Positions 39,471-49,609 are shown, numbered from the stretch's first letter. The stretch: 64,000 bases of DNA from Ewingella sp. CoE-038-23 (GCF_040419245.1 NZ_JAZHOH010000001.1:1054001-1118000), one strand, 5' to 3'. Numbers and translations: made by a program. Notes: a model not told the origin generated them from the letters alone.

Positions 39471-41135
39471 GTGCAGTTTTTGAAAAATATTACCATCAGG
39501 ACCGCAATGCTAGTCATTCTCGGTACATTTAGCGTCATGTGGGCGGGCGTGGCTATCTATACCGTAACTTCACTCAACTCTCTGACCAGAAATGCCGAGA
39601 TTAACGTGGCATTAGTCAACGATCTCACCTTGATTCATAAAGGAAGCGATCAATATTTTAGAACCCAAACGCGTTTGACTCGTGCGATGTCAGCGTTACA
39701 AAACGACCCTAACCAGAAACCGGAGTTATTCGATGGTGCGAAACTGGCACTGACCAATATGACTGACGCACTGGCTGCGTTTAAAAAATCCCCGCATCCG
39801 GGACTGGATGACGCCGTGGTGCAGCAGCTGATCACCGACTGGACTAATCTGGCGGAGCAGGGCGCTACGCCGCTGTTCAACGCCGCGAGCAGCAAGAACG
39901 CCGAGGCTTATAAGCAGATTTCTACCGTCAACGTTGTGCCGTACAGCGTCAAGTTTGGCGCCTCGGTTGAGAAAGCCAACGCATTGATTGCGGAAGCATT
40001 AAAGCGCACTGAAGCCCAATCAGCCTATTTGACTCAAATGAGCAAAATCATTCTGCTGGTGGCTTTCGCGCTGGGCATGGTGATTCTGTTTATCACCGAT
40101 CGCTATCTGGTGTGGGGATTAGTCAAACCGCTGAATAAAATCCGTGACCAGTTTGCGGTGATTGCGCGCGGCGACCTGACCCACAACCTGGAAGAGTTTG
40201 GTAAAAACTGCGCCGGGAAGCTGATTCCATTGCTCAACGTGATGCAAAACAGCCTGATCAACACCGTGCAAACCATTCGCAACTGCACCAATAGCATCTA
40301 TCAGGGCGCTTCTGAAATTTCTGCCGGTAACAATGACCTCTCCTCGCGCACCGAGCAGCAGGCCTCGGCGCTGGAAGAGACGGCCGCCAGCATGGAGCAG
40401 CTGACCGCGACGGTGAAACACAACGCCGACAATGCTCATCACGCCAGCCAGCTGGTGGTGGAAGCCTCTGCCACGGCGCGCAAGGGCGGCACCATTGTCG
40501 CTGACGTGGTTAGCACCATGAAGGACATCTCCGGCAGCTCGAAAAAGATTGCTGAGATAACGGCGGTGATCAACAGCATTGCTTTCCAGACCAATATTTT
40601 GGCGCTGAATGCGGCGGTTGAGGCAGCGCGCGCGGGCGAGCAGGGGCGCGGTTTTGCCGTGGTTGCCAGCGAAGTGCGTAATCTAGCCCAGCGCAGCGCG
40701 CAGGCGGCGAAGGAGATTGAACAGCTGATCAGCGAGTCCGTCTCCCGCGTGGATAATGGTTCGAAATTGGTGGAGCAGGCGGGTAACACCATGGATGACG
40801 TGGTGCGCTCGATAACTCACGTCACCGACATCATGGCGGAAATTGCCTCGGCGTCGGATGAGCAGAGCAAAGGGATTAGCCAGGTGGCCGTGGCGGTGAC
40901 GCAGATGGATAGCGTGACGCAGCAAAACGCCGCGCTGGTGGAAGAGGCGTCGCAGGCCGCGGTATCTCTGGAAGAGCAGGCGGCATTGCTGAACAACGCC
41001 GTGGCGACCTTCAAACTGCGCGACAGCGTGACGCGCGTGGGACAGCATCAGGTTGCATCTCAGCGCGCACCTTTACTGCGCCCGGACTTGGGGGCATCTG
41101 CCGCCAAAAGCAGTGAAAATTGGGAAACGTTTTAA
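39471..41135 (+). CDS. Methyl-accepting chemotaxis protein
   Basis: A 554-residue transmembrane chemoreceptor. TM1 spans about residues 11-33; the periplasmic domain (34-191) looks like a four-helix bundle and has a QTRLTR segment near residue 66 reminiscent of the ligand-binding Arg region of Tar/Tsr. TM2 is about 192-214, then HAMP and the signalling hairpin tip with [29 protein letters not shown]. The C-terminus is NWETF, the pentapeptide that tethers CheR and CheB, so this is a high-abundance-type receptor. The GTG start has GAGAGG six bases upstream. The ligand cannot be assigned. Confidence 0.96.
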   Translation: MQFLKNITIRTAMLVILGTFSVMWAGVAIYTVTSLNSLTRNAEINVALVNDLTLIHKGSDQYFRTQTRLTRAMSALQNDPNQKPELFDGAKLALTNMTDALAAFKKSPHPGLDDAVVQQLITDWTNLAEQGATPLFNAASSKNAEAYKQISTVNVVPYSVKFGASVEKANALIAEALKRTEAQSAYLTQMSKIILLVAFALGMVILFITDRYLVWGLVKPLNKIRDQFAVIARGDLTHNLEEFGKNCAGKLIPLLNVMQNSLINTVQTIRNCTNSIYQGASEISAGNNDLSSRTEQQASALEETAASMEQLTATVKHNADNAHHASQLVVEASATARKGGTIVADVVSTMKDISGSSKKIAEITAVINSIAFQTNILALNAAVEAARAGEQGRGFAVVASEVRNLAQRSAQAAKEIEQLISESVSRVDNGSKLVEQAGNTMDDVVRSITHVTDIMAEIASASDEQSKGISQVAVAVTQMDSVTQQNAALVEEASQAAVSLEEQAALLNNAVATFKLRDSVTRVGQHQVASQRAPLLRPDLGASAAKSSENWETF

Positions 41136-41168
41136 CTAAGGCTGGCGGGTTGCAAGCAACCTAAAATG

Positions 41169-41196
41169 AGCGGGTAGCCAGAACTGGCTGCCCGCT
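41169..41196. terminator. Hairpin between the chemoreceptor gene and ybfE
   Basis: A 13-bp stem (41169-41181 with 41184-41196, one G-T pair) lies between convergent genes. On the minus strand CATTTTAGG follows; on the plus strand there is no T-run, so termination of the receptor transcript may be weak. Confidence 0.55.
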
Positions 41197-41201
41197 GAGG
41201 T

Positions 41202-41483
41202 TCAGCTTTCGTGATGATTCAGATGCGCCAATAGCATCTCTTCAATCAACTCACTACGACTGATATTGCGTTCTTCGGCAAGCTTGTTGAGCGTATCAAC
41301 AGCTTCTGCATTAATTTTTAGCTCGACGCGTCGCAAACCGCTCGCTTTATCGCGACGAAGTTGATTGCGCTTATTAATCCTAAGCTGCTCATCTCGTGAA
41401 AGCGGATTTGTTTTCGGACGCCCCGGACGGCGATCATCTGCGAACAGATCAAGCGTCGTGCGATCCAGTTGTTCTTTTGCCAT
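41202..41483 (-). CDS. ybfE: YbfE, LexA-regulated family CopG-like protein
   Basis: A 93-residue basic protein with a ribbon-helix-helix-like C-terminal region (RRVELKINAEAVDTLNKLAE). The start at 41483 (MAKEQLDRTTLDLFADD) matches E. coli YbfE; an in-frame upstream extension is ignored. In E. coli ybfE is in the LexA regulon, but I see no CTGT-N8-ACAG box in the 250 bases upstream here. Its function is unknown. Confidence 0.9.
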   Translation of the reverse strand: MAKEQLDRTTLDLFADDRRPGRPKTNPLSRDEQLRINKRNQLRRDKASGLRRVELKINAEAVDTLNKLAEERNISRSELIEEMLLAHLNHHES

Positions 41484-41742
41484 AGGTAGCGGTAAAACCA
41501 GGAAAGTTACATCGGAAAACGGCACGCCGTTTCTGACGATTGCCTTACATATTTCGGGCTAATCACCCAACCCAACTTCGAGACGCCCCGCACAACTTAT
41601 ACCCAGTTTGGGGCGGCAAAATTTTAGCGCGCAATCATACCCTAGCCGCGCCGCGATTCACAACGGTTAAAAGCCCAAATTTATAGCTAAATGATTAAGT
41701 TATGCAGGCTTTTTGCACAATTTATCCCCAGCTTATTAAACA

Positions 41743-42513
41743 TCAAGCCTCATCGATGAAACGGTGTACAGCACGAAGCACCGCGTCAGGTTTTTCTGCA
41801 TGAACCCAATGGCCGGTTCCGGCGACCACGTGGGCGCGCGCCTGAGGGAATTGGCTGGCAATGGCGTCGCGATACTTATCTTGCACATAAGGCGACAGGC
41901 CGCCGCGAATAAAGAGCGCAGGGTGGTTCCACGCGGGAATGTTTTCCCAGCCGATGATTTTCGCGTACTCGGCCATCAGCACAGGCACGTTGAAACGCCA
42001 CTCGCCCTGCTGGAAGGATTTCAGCAAAAACTGAATCACGCCTTCTTCTTCTATATATTGACGCATGCACTCGGCAGCGGACTGGCGGTCGCCAGCCTTG
42101 GTGTCGCTCACGGCGTTAACCGCGGCAAAAATTTCGTCGTGGCGGCGAGTGTCATAATCCACCGGCGCGATATCAATCGCCACCAGCTTTTCAATCCGCT
42201 CGGGGGCCAGCGCGGTCATCGCCATGGCGGCTTTGCCACCCATCGAGTGGCCAATCACTAAGGCTTTTTCGAAGCCGACGTCATCCATGGTATCCAATAA
42301 GTCCTGCGCCATGGCGGCATAAGACATGTCATCCGAACGCCCCGACTGGCCATGGTTACGCATATCTACCTGCAGCACCTGATGCTGCTGTTTCAAGTCG
42401 CGCGCCAATACCCCGAGATTATCCAGCGTGCCAAACAGGCCGTGGATCAGCAAAACGGGCAGGGTTTGATTCTCGGGCTGGGCAGATTCTTGCAGACGAT
42501 AATGTAATTTCAT
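41743..42513 (-). CDS. ybfF: Alpha/beta-hydrolase esterase YbfF
   Basis: A 256-residue esterase. The nucleophile elbow is VIGHSMGGKAAM, the oxyanion region LIHGLFGTLDNLG, and the catalytic His lies in GTGHWVHAEKPDA. The E. coli enzyme prefers short acyl esters and palmitoyl-CoA/malonyl-CoA. The start at 42513 (MKLHYRLQ) is chosen by similarity; two in-frame ATGs lie upstream and none has a clear ribosome binding site. It is divergent from seqA. Confidence 0.92.
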   Translation of the reverse strand: MKLHYRLQESAQPENQTLPVLLIHGLFGTLDNLGVLARDLKQQHQVLQVDMRNHGQSGRSDDMSYAAMAQDLLDTMDDVGFEKALVIGHSMGGKAAMAMTALAPERIEKLVAIDIAPVDYDTRRHDEIFAAVNAVSDTKAGDRQSAAECMRQYIEEEGVIQFLLKSFQQGEWRFNVPVLMAEYAKIIGWENIPAWNHPALFIRGGLSPYVQDKYRDAIASQFPQARAHVVAGTGHWVHAEKPDAVLRAVHRFIDEA

Positions 42514-42753
42514 GGTGAAGTTCATGCAGATAAACAATCTCATTAGGTTATCATGAGTTGCTGAAAATTTTTAAACCGGAAAGTTTTAGTCAGATACCTG
42601 ATTGGGATTTCGCGCTGCGAAGCCGTTTGCAGCAGGCGTGAGCAGAAAGCGGGGATAAATCTGCTTTTTGTGTTGCGGCCTGTTCGTTAACGCGCAGAAG
42701 TTTGTATAATCCTTTTCGAACGAATTAAGTAGAAAAAACAGTACTGGAAAAAG

Positions 42754-43311
42754 ATGAAAACTATTGAGGTTGACGAAGAACTCTACCGTTATATTGCCAG
42801 CCATACGCAGCATATCGGTGAAAGTGCGTCGGATATTTTGCGCCGTATGCTGAAGTTTTCTGCCGGGCAGGAAGCGAAAACCCCTCCTGCCAATGCGGGC
42901 GCGCAGGTTGCTGCCGCCACTGCCGCAGAGAAAACGCCTGTCGTTGCTGCTAACACCGCGCGTGATAAAGTCCGCGCCGTGCGCGAACTGCTGCTTTCTG
43001 ATGACTATGCAGAACAGACCAAGGCAGTGAACCGTTTCATGCTGATCCTGACTACATTGTACTGTCTGAATCCTAAAGAATTTGCTGCGGCGACGGACTC
43101 TCTGCACGGCCGTACGCGCACCTATTTCGCCGGCGACCAGCAGACATTGCTGCAAAACGGTAACCATACTAAGCCTAAACACGTTCCTGGAACGCCGTAT
43201 TGGGTTATCACGAATACCAACACAGATCGCAAACGCAGCATGATTGAACACATCATGCAGTTGATGCAGTTCCCACAAGAACTGACCGACAAAGTCTGCG
43301 GTACCCTCTAA
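42754..43311 (+). CDS. seqA: Replication initiation negative regulator SeqA
   Basis: A 185-residue protein that binds hemimethylated GATC sites and sequesters oriC. The N-terminal oligomerisation domain (MKTIEVDEELYRYIASHTQHIGESASDILRRML) is joined by an Ala-rich linker to the C-terminal DNA-binding domain, which includes NGNHTKPKHVPGTPYWVITNTNT. It is a few residues longer than in E. coli, within the linker. It precedes pgm by 24 bases. Confidence 0.97.
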   Translation: MKTIEVDEELYRYIASHTQHIGESASDILRRMLKFSAGQEAKTPPANAGAQVAAATAAEKTPVVAANTARDKVRAVRELLLSDDYAEQTKAVNRFMLILTTLYCLNPKEFAAATDSLHGRTRTYFAGDQQTLLQNGNHTKPKHVPGTPYWVITNTNTDRKRSMIEHIMQLMQFPQELTDKVCGTL

Positions 43312-43335
43312 TTTCAGCGTAAGGGAGATGCACAC

Positions 43336-44979
43336 GTGGCTAAAAACCCTCGTGCAGGACAACCTGCTCAGCAAAGCGATTTGATCAATGTGGCGCAGTT
43401 GACGTCACAATATTACGTTCTGCAACCGGACCCGACGAACACTGCCCACGCGGTGAAGTTTGGGACTTCCGGCCATCGCGGTAGCGCGTTGCGTCATAGC
43501 TTCAACGAAAACCACATTCTGGCGATTGCTCAGGCAATTGCTGAAGTGCGCAAAGAGCAGGGCACTACTGGTCCTTGCTACGTGGGCAAAGATACCCATG
43601 CGCTGTCCGAACCGGCCTTTATTTCCGTGCTGGAAGTGCTGACGGCCAACGGCGTTGACGTGATTGTGCAGGAAGATAATGGCTACACGCCAACCCCTGC
43701 GGTGTCTCACGCTATCCTGACCCACAATCGCAAAGGCGGCATTTTGGCTGATGGCATCGTCATCACCCCATCGCACAACCCGCCAGAAGACGGTGGCATC
43801 AAGTACAACCCAACCAACGGCGGCCCGGCCGATACTGACCTGACGTCAGTTATTGAAAAACGTGCCAATGCGCTGTTGGCGGCCAAGCTGGCTGGCGTTC
43901 AGCGTCAGTCTCTCGACGCGGCGTGGAAAAGTGGCCACCTGCAAGCCGTAGATTTGGTTCAGCCTTATGTCGAAAGCCTTGGCGAAATCGTCGACATGAA
44001 GGCGATTCAAAAAGCGGGCTTGAAGCTGGGCGTTGACCCACTCGGCGGTTCCGGTATCGAATACTGGAAGCGTATTGCTAAGCATTACGAATTAGATTTG
44101 ACGCTGGTGAACGACTCAGTCGATCAGACTTTCCGCTTTATGCATCTCGACCACGACGGCGTGATCCGCATGGACTGCTCGTCTGAATCCGCGATGGCGG
44201 GCCTGCTGGCGCTGCGCGACAAGTTCGATTTGGCCTTCGCCAATGACCCGGATTACGACCGCCACGGCATCGTCACCCCGGCCGGTTTGATGAACCCGAA
44301 CCACTATCTGGCGGTGGCGATTCAATACCTGTTCCAGCACCGTCCGCAGTGGGGCAAAGAGGTCGCCGTCGGCAAAACCCTGGTCTCCAGCGCGATGATT
44401 GACCGCGTGGTCGAAGATCTGGGCCGCAAGCTGGTGGAAGTGCCAGTGGGCTTCAAATGGTTCGTAGACGGCCTGTTTGACGGCAGCTTCGGCTTCGGCG
44501 GCGAAGAGAGCGCCGGGGCGTCCTTCTTGCGTTTCGACGGCACGCCTTGGTCCACCGACAAAGACGGCATCATCATGTGCCTGCTGGCGGCTGAGATCAC
44601 CGCCGTCACCGGCAAGAATCCGCAAGAGCACTACAATGCGCTGGCGGCTCGCTTTGGTGCGCCAAGCTACAACCGTATTCAGGCGCCTGCGACACACGCG
44701 CAGAAAGCCGCGCTGTCCAAGCTTTCTCCTGAGCAGGTGAAAGCTGACACGCTGGCCGGTGACCCAATCACCGCCCGCCTGACCAACGCGCCGGGCAACG
44801 GGGCTTCCATCGGCGGTCTGAAAGTGATGACCAAAAATGGCTGGTTCGCCGCGCGTCCGTCCGGTACTGAAGAAGCTTACAAAATCTATTGTGAAAGCTT
44901 CCTGGGCGCCGAGCACCGCGAAAAAATCGAAAAAGAAGCCGTGGATATCGTCAGCAAAGTGCTCGCCGACGCCAAGTAA
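43336..44979 (+). CDS. pgm: Phosphoglucomutase
   Basis: A 547-residue alpha-D-phosphohexomutase interconverting glucose 1- and 6-phosphate. The phosphoserine loop is [13 protein letters not shown], the metal site is DPDYDRHG, and the C-terminal phosphate-binding loop is [16 protein letters not shown]. The GTG start has GGGAG upstream, and the only nearby ATG is out of frame. It is the downstream gene of seqA-pgm. Confidence 0.97.
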   Translation: MAKNPRAGQPAQQSDLINVAQLTSQYYVLQPDPTNTAHAVKFGTSGHRGSALRHSFNENHILAIAQAIAEVRKEQGTTGPCYVGKDTHALSEPAFISVLEVLTANGVDVIVQEDNGYTPTPAVSHAILTHNRKGGILADGIVITPSHNPPEDGGIKYNPTNGGPADTDLTSVIEKRANALLAAKLAGVQRQSLDAAWKSGHLQAVDLVQPYVESLGEIVDMKAIQKAGLKLGVDPLGGSGIEYWKRIAKHYELDLTLVNDSVDQTFRFMHLDHDGVIRMDCSSESAMAGLLALRDKFDLAFANDPDYDRHGIVTPAGLMNPNHYLAVAIQYLFQHRPQWGKEVAVGKTLVSSAMIDRVVEDLGRKLVEVPVGFKWFVDGLFDGSFGFGGEESAGASFLRFDGTPWSTDKDGIIMCLLAAEITAVTGKNPQEHYNALAARFGAPSYNRIQAPATHAQKAALSKLSPEQVKADTLAGDPITARLTNAPGNGASIGGLKVMTKNGWFAARPSGTEEAYKIYCESFLGAEHREKIEKEAVDIVSKVLADAK

Positions 44980-45001
44980 TCCCGACCTCTGCTCCAAAAC
45001 A

Positions 45002-45028
45002 AAGCGCTGAATCTTCAGCGCTTTTTTG
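45002..45028 (+). terminator. Terminator after pgm
   Basis: A perfect 10-bp stem (AAGCGCTGAA with TTCAGCGCTT) with a two-base apex is followed by a T-run. Confidence 0.88.
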
Positions 45029-45117
45029 CTTTCTGCACCTTCTGAAATTCCCCCCGTCATAAAAAAGATATATCGAAATTGCATTTTCGACTTGCTGACG
45101 GCTGAAATTCGATCTAG

Positions 45118-45152
45118 TTTAGATATATCGAAAACACTTCGATATATCTAAA
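45118..45152. promoter_or_regulatory. Perfect 15-bp inverted repeat upstream of the yqjI-like gene
   Basis: TTTAGATATATCGAA (45118-45132), spacer AACAC and TTCGATATATCTAAA (45138-45152) form a perfect dyad 26 bases before the regulator start. A further AGATATATCGAA copy lies at 45066-45077. E. coli YqjI represses its own gene through a palindromic operator, so autoregulation is the simplest reading. Confidence 0.8.
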
Positions 45153-45178
45153 TAACCCTATTTTTAAGGATTGAATCT

Positions 45179-45880
45179 ATGTTTAGCAAACTGTTCGAAG
45201 GCCGCCATCGCGGCCACGGATGCCGCGAAGAGGGGCACCACCGTCACGGTCATCGCGATATGCGTCGCGGCGGGCGTCATCATTTTGGCGATCGCGATGA
45301 GCGCGGCGAAGGCCGTCGCGGTGGTCGTGGGGAAGGCCGCCACGGCGAGCGCGTACAGCGCCTGTTTGAGCACGGCGACCTGCGCCGCGTGCTGCTGGCG
45401 CTGGTGGCGAAAAAACCAAGCCACGGCTATGAGCTTATCAAAGCGATTGAAGAAGCCTCGTCTGGCCTCTACGTGCCAAGCCCTGGAGTGATTTACCCGA
45501 CGCTGACCCTGCTGGAAGAGCAAGACTTTCTGGAAGCCGTCGCTACCGGCAATGGCCGCAAAAGCTACCAAATTACCGAAGCCGGTAAAGTCGAGTTGGC
45601 GCAGCATCAGGAAGTGGTCGACATCATCTTCGCCCGTCTGGCCGGGGCAACGCGTCCGCGCGGCGGCAACTTGGCGGAAGGCATTTCCGACGCCATGCAT
45701 CGCCTGAAACGCGTGCTGCGCGGCAACATGATGCGCGGCGACTTGAGCGCCGAGCAGGTGGCCCGCGTTAATGCCACGCTGGTCAAAGCGGTAGAAAGTA
45801 TTGAAGCCGAATTCGCCGCCATCGACGCCGAGCTGGCCGCTGCGTCTTCTAAAAATACTCATTCTGAGGAGAAAAAATAA
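45179..45880 (+). CDS. yqjI: PadR-family transcriptional regulator, YqjI-like
   Basis: A 233-residue regulator. Residues 1-58 form a His/Arg/Gly-rich, probably disordered segment with many His (for example HRGHGCREEGHHRHGHRD), as in the nickel-responsive E. coli YqjI. A PadR winged HTH follows (LLALVAKKPSHGYELIKAIEEASSG and YPTLTLLEEQDFLEA), then a helical C-terminal dimerisation region. YqjI in E. coli controls the ferric reductase yqjH, which is not next door here. The stop codon overlaps the next gene by one base (TAATG). Orthology is inferred from architecture. Confidence 0.82.
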   Translation: MFSKLFEGRHRGHGCREEGHHRHGHRDMRRGGRHHFGDRDERGEGRRGGRGEGRHGERVQRLFEHGDLRRVLLALVAKKPSHGYELIKAIEEASSGLYVPSPGVIYPTLTLLEEQDFLEAVATGNGRKSYQITEAGKVELAQHQEVVDIIFARLAGATRPRGGNLAEGISDAMHRLKRVLRGNMMRGDLSAEQVARVNATLVKAVESIEAEFAAIDAELAAASSKNTHSEEKK

Positions 45881-46191
45881 TGCCGGGTTACCGTTATCGC
45901 ATCACCGTTGAACCATTAAGTGACAAGCGCGGCGAGCCGCTGGAAGCCGAAACGCTGGTGTTTGAAGCTGAGAACCACGATGAGATTTTGGGCATTGTGA
46001 AGCGTTTGCAGGCGCGAGAAGATTTGGGCTTTGGCGAAGAGAAAACGGCGGCTTTTGCCGTGGGCTTGAAGCTGTTCTCAGAAACCATGATGGAGAACCG
46101 CAAGCATCCGCTGTTCGACCCTCTGCGCACCGCCTTTAAAGATTTTATGATGCTGCTGAAAACCGGCAAAGTGCGCGAGCGGGAAGAGTAA
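45880..46191 (+). CDS. DUF3861 domain protein
   Basis: A 103-residue soluble protein starting MPGYRYRITVEPLSDKRGE, which I recognise as the DUF3861 family. No catalytic or metal-binding motif stands out. It is translationally coupled to the YqjI-like regulator and so should share its metal-responsive control. Function is unknown. Confidence 0.82.
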   Translation: MPGYRYRITVEPLSDKRGEPLEAETLVFEAENHDEILGIVKRLQAREDLGFGEEKTAAFAVGLKLFSETMMENRKHPLFDPLRTAFKDFMMLLKTGKVREREE

Positions 46192-46197
46192 AGCAGG

Positions 46198-46887
46198 TTA
46201 GGGCAGGAATCGGTAGCCGACGCCCGTTTCAGTCAACAGATGGCGTGGACGGGTGGCATCGACTTCCAGCTTCTGCCGCAAATGGCCCATATAGATGCGC
46301 AGATAGTGGCTGTGCTCGACGTAGTTTGGCCCCCAGACGTGGCTCAATAATTGCCGCTGGGTGATCACTTTCCCGCTGTTAGCCAGCAGCTCCGCCAGCA
46401 GGCGAAACTCAATCGGCGTCAGGTGTAAATCTTCGCCATTACGCTGCACGCGCCGATTGACCAAATCCACGCTGACATCAGAGAAACTCACCAGCGGGCT
46501 TTCCTGATGGCTTCCGGCATGGCGTCGCAACGCCACGCGCACGCGCGCCAACAGCTCGCCAACGCCAAACGGCTTGGTCAGGAAGTCATCGGCACCCGCG
46601 TCCAGCGCGGCAATTTTATCTTCTTCACTGGTTCTGGCTGAAAGCACAATCACCGGGATACTGCTCCAATGGCGCAAATCGCGGATATAATCCAGCCCGT
46701 CGCCATCCGGCAAACCGAGATCAAGAATAATCAGGTCAGGCTTGCGCGTACCGGCCTCAATCAGCCCGCGTTGCAGCGTATCGCTCTCGAAAACGCGCAA
46801 ACCTTCCCCCTCCAGCGCGGTTCGAACAAAGCGCCGGATCTCTTTCTCATCTTCAACAATCAAAATATTAATGGGAGATGAAGTCAC
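46198..46887 (-). CDS. kdpE: Response regulator KdpE
   Basis: A 229-residue OmpR-type regulator. The receiver has the acidic pair in VEDEKE, the phosphoacceptor Asp in LIILDLGLPDGDG and the Lys in FLTKPFGVGEL. The C-terminal winged HTH contains VITQRQLLSHVWGPNYVEHSHYLRIYMGHLRQKL. It activates kdpFABC under K+ limitation. It starts with GTG overlapping the kdpD stop. The gene converges on the DUF3861 gene with only six bases between and no visible intrinsic terminator. Confidence 0.97.
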   Translation of the reverse strand: MTSSPINILIVEDEKEIRRFVRTALEGEGLRVFESDTLQRGLIEAGTRKPDLIILDLGLPDGDGLDYIRDLRHWSSIPVIVLSARTSEEDKIAALDAGADDFLTKPFGVGELLARVRVALRRHAGSHQESPLVSFSDVSVDLVNRRVQRNGEDLHLTPIEFRLLAELLANSGKVITQRQLLSHVWGPNYVEHSHYLRIYMGHLRQKLEVDATRPRHLLTETGVGYRFLP

Positions 46888-49577
46888 ATTTCCTCAATTA
46901 TGTCAGTGTCCATTTCTGGCAGTGATTCCAAAGGTAAGCGGAAGCGGAAGCGTGCGCCGCCGTTAGGGCCATTTTCTGCCCAGATCTCGCCGTCGTGTAC
47001 CTCAATAATGGCACGACAAATGGCTAATCCCAAGCCCACGCCGGGGATTGCTGACTCTTTATTACCGCGAGAGAATTTGTCGAAGATGGCGCGCTCGCCG
47101 CCGGACATAATTCCCGGCCCGTTATCCCACACTTCCATCTCCAGCCACTCCTGCTGCGGCGTGGCGCGAATGCCAATGGTTGCCCCCGAACCGGCGTATT
47201 TATGAGCATTTTCCAGCAGGTTGATAAACACTCGCTCAATCAGGCTGCCGTCGCAATTGACCAGCAATAGCTCTTCCGGCAGCTCGATTTTGATTTCGTG
47301 GCTGCTGAGCACGGTTTCCAACATGCGCAGCGCGCTGCCGATGATCTCTTCCACCGACTGCCACTCTTTGCGCAGGTTAAAGCCGCCGGACTGAATGCGC
47401 GCCATATCCAGCAAATTGTTCACCAGCCGGGTGGTGCTGAGGACTTGTTGGCGAATCTGATTAGCCTGCGGCGCGTGTTTCGAGCCTTCTGACGCTAAAT
47501 CTAACGTCAGGATTTCTGCCTGACCGAACAGCACGGTGAGCGGCGTGCGCAGGTCGTGGGAGAGGGCGGAGAGCAGCGAGTTGCGCAGCTGTTCGCGCTC
47601 GGCGTCCAGCCGCGCGCTTTCGGCGCTGGCGGCTAAATCTAAACGCTCGAGGGCGTTGGCGACCAGCACGGTGAAGGTTTGCAGCAGTCGCTGCTGCTCC
47701 GGCACCATCAGTTGTCGGGCGTTGGTCGGCTCAACCGCCAGCAGGCCGCGCGACTGGCCTGAGGCCACCAGAGGCAGCAGTTGGTAAGGCACGCCCGCCA
47801 GCGTGTCGGTGCCTGCTCCGGCGGGCATCTGCTTGTCAAAACTCCAGCGCGCAATGGCGTCATCCACCACGATGCTGGCGCCTTCATCGCTGGCCGCCGG
47901 AGCCAGACCGCCATTTTCCTGCGGCAGTAAAACCGCGGTTTTGGCGTGCAGGCTGGAAGAGATAAAGTGGCGGCTGGTTTGGGCAATGGCGTCTGGCGTC
48001 AGTGCCTGACTTAAACCTTTCGACATTTCATACAGATGCTGGGCGCGCTGTTCGCGGTGACGGGCAATGCGCGCCTGATAGCGCACCCCAGCGGTGAGAT
48101 TGCCAATCAGGATGCCGACAATCAGCATCACCGCGAAAGTCACCAGATACTGCGCGTCGGTGACCGCCAGCGAGCCTCGGGGCTGCACAAAGAACAGGTC
48201 GAAGCTGGCGACGTTAATCACCGCGGCCAGCGCCGACGGCCAGCGGCCATAAAATAGCGCGACGATCACCACACCGAGCAGGTAAACCATCACCAGGTTG
48301 GCCTGATCGAAGGCCGGGATCAGCCACTGTGAGAATAGGGTGATCAGCGTACAGAGCGCCACGGCCACGGCGCAGCCCTGAAGCTGGCGGCGGAATTTCT
48401 CGGCGAAGGTGCGGGCGTCGTGCTCTTTGCGGCTCGGGATCGCCGGAGCATCTTCCAGCCCGATGATCATCAAATCTAAATCTGGCCCGATGCGCGCCAG
48501 GCGGTCGGCGAAGCTGCCGCCAAGCTTCCAGCGCTGCTCTTTGCGCCGCCCCATCAGCACTTTGCCCAGGCGGTGCTCGCGGGCATAGCGCAGAATGGCT
48601 TTCTCTTCCTGCGGGTCGGAGAGGGTGGCGGTTTCGGCTCCCAGCTCCTGCGCAAGTTTTAACGAGCGCAAAATCGCCCGCCGCTGGCCTTCTGGCAGAC
48701 GATGCAGGCGCGGGGTTTCGACATACACCGCGTGCCAGATGCAGCCCAGACGCGCCGCCAGCCGCGAGGCGACGCGCACTAATTTCTCATTGCCGCCGCC
48801 GTGACCAATGCACAGCAGCAGGGCGTCGCGAGTGTGCCAGACGCGGTGGACGCCCTGATCATCGCGGTATTCGCGCATCTGGTCATCAACCCGGTCGGCG
48901 GTGCGGCGCAGGGCTAATTCGCGCAGCGCAATCAGATTGCCTTTGCGGAAGAAATGCTCGATGGCGCGCTCGGCCTGACCGGGAATATAGACTTTGCCCT
49001 CTTTCAGACGCTGGCGCAGCGAGTCCGGCGGCAGGTCCACCAGCACCACTTCGGTGGCGTCATCAAATAGCCGGTCAGGGACAGTTTCGCGAATAATAAT
49101 CCCGGTAACGCCGCTGACCACGTCGTTCAAACTCTCCAGATGCTGCACGTTGACGGTGGTAAACACGTCGATTCCGGCATCTAAAAGCTCATCAATATCT
49201 TGCCAGCGCTTCGGATGGCGCGAGCCGGTGGCGTTGCTGTGCGCCAGTTCATCCATCAGGATCAGGGCAGGGTGGCGGGCGAGGGCGGCGTCGAGATCAA
49301 ACTCCTGCACCAGACGACCACGGTGCTGAATGCGTTTCGGCGGCAGCAGGCTCAGGCCGGGCAGCAGGGCCTCAGTCTCTTTACGCCCGTGGGTTTCCAC
49401 CACGCCGACCAAAACATCGAGGCCCGTGGCGCGTAAACGCTGGGCCTCTTGTAACATGGCAAAGGTTTTTCCAACGCCCGCACAGGCACCGAAAAAGACT
49501 TTTAATTGACCGCGCGGCTTCTCATTAGCGAGCGCCAGAAGACTATCGGGGTCGGGGCGTTGTGATTCTTCCACCAT
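46884..49577 (-). CDS. kdpD: Sensor histidine kinase KdpD
   Basis: An 897-residue sensor. The N-terminal KdpD domain has a P-loop (FGACAGVGKTFAML). A universal-stress-like domain follows, then four closely spaced membrane helices (around VAVALCTLITLFSQWLIPAF to TFAVMLIVGILIGNLTAG), a GAF-like region, the H-box SHDLRTPLTVL and the ATPase motifs DNGPGI and GVGLGLAICRAI. The ATG at 49577 gives an N-terminus (MVEESQRPDPDSLL) that aligns exactly with E. coli; an ATG 15 bases upstream lacks a ribosome binding site. Confidence 0.97.
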   Translation of the reverse strand: MVEESQRPDPDSLLALANEKPRGQLKVFFGACAGVGKTFAMLQEAQRLRATGLDVLVGVVETHGRKETEALLPGLSLLPPKRIQHRGRLVQEFDLDAALARHPALILMDELAHSNATGSRHPKRWQDIDELLDAGIDVFTTVNVQHLESLNDVVSGVTGIIIRETVPDRLFDDATEVVLVDLPPDSLRQRLKEGKVYIPGQAERAIEHFFRKGNLIALRELALRRTADRVDDQMREYRDDQGVHRVWHTRDALLLCIGHGGGNEKLVRVASRLAARLGCIWHAVYVETPRLHRLPEGQRRAILRSLKLAQELGAETATLSDPQEEKAILRYAREHRLGKVLMGRRKEQRWKLGGSFADRLARIGPDLDLMIIGLEDAPAIPSRKEHDARTFAEKFRRQLQGCAVAVALCTLITLFSQWLIPAFDQANLVMVYLLGVVIVALFYGRWPSALAAVINVASFDLFFVQPRGSLAVTDAQYLVTFAVMLIVGILIGNLTAGVRYQARIARHREQRAQHLYEMSKGLSQALTPDAIAQTSRHFISSSLHAKTAVLLPQENGGLAPAASDEGASIVVDDAIARWSFDKQMPAGAGTDTLAGVPYQLLPLVASGQSRGLLAVEPTNARQLMVPEQQRLLQTFTVLVANALERLDLAASAESARLDAEREQLRNSLLSALSHDLRTPLTVLFGQAEILTLDLASEGSKHAPQANQIRQQVLSTTRLVNNLLDMARIQSGGFNLRKEWQSVEEIIGSALRMLETVLSSHEIKIELPEELLLVNCDGSLIERVFINLLENAHKYAGSGATIGIRATPQQEWLEMEVWDNGPGIMSGGERAIFDKFSRGNKESAIPGVGLGLAICRAIIEVHDGEIWAENGPNGGARFRFRLPLESLPEMDTDIIEEM

Positions 49578-49609
49578 GTGTTTTCCCATCATAATTTAGA
49601 AAGCCGAAC

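Noticed and set aside
44116..45084. 322-codon minus-strand frame opposite pgm
   Set aside because: It is antisense to conserved pgm motifs and extends into the pgm terminator, with no ribosome binding site or recognisable domain.
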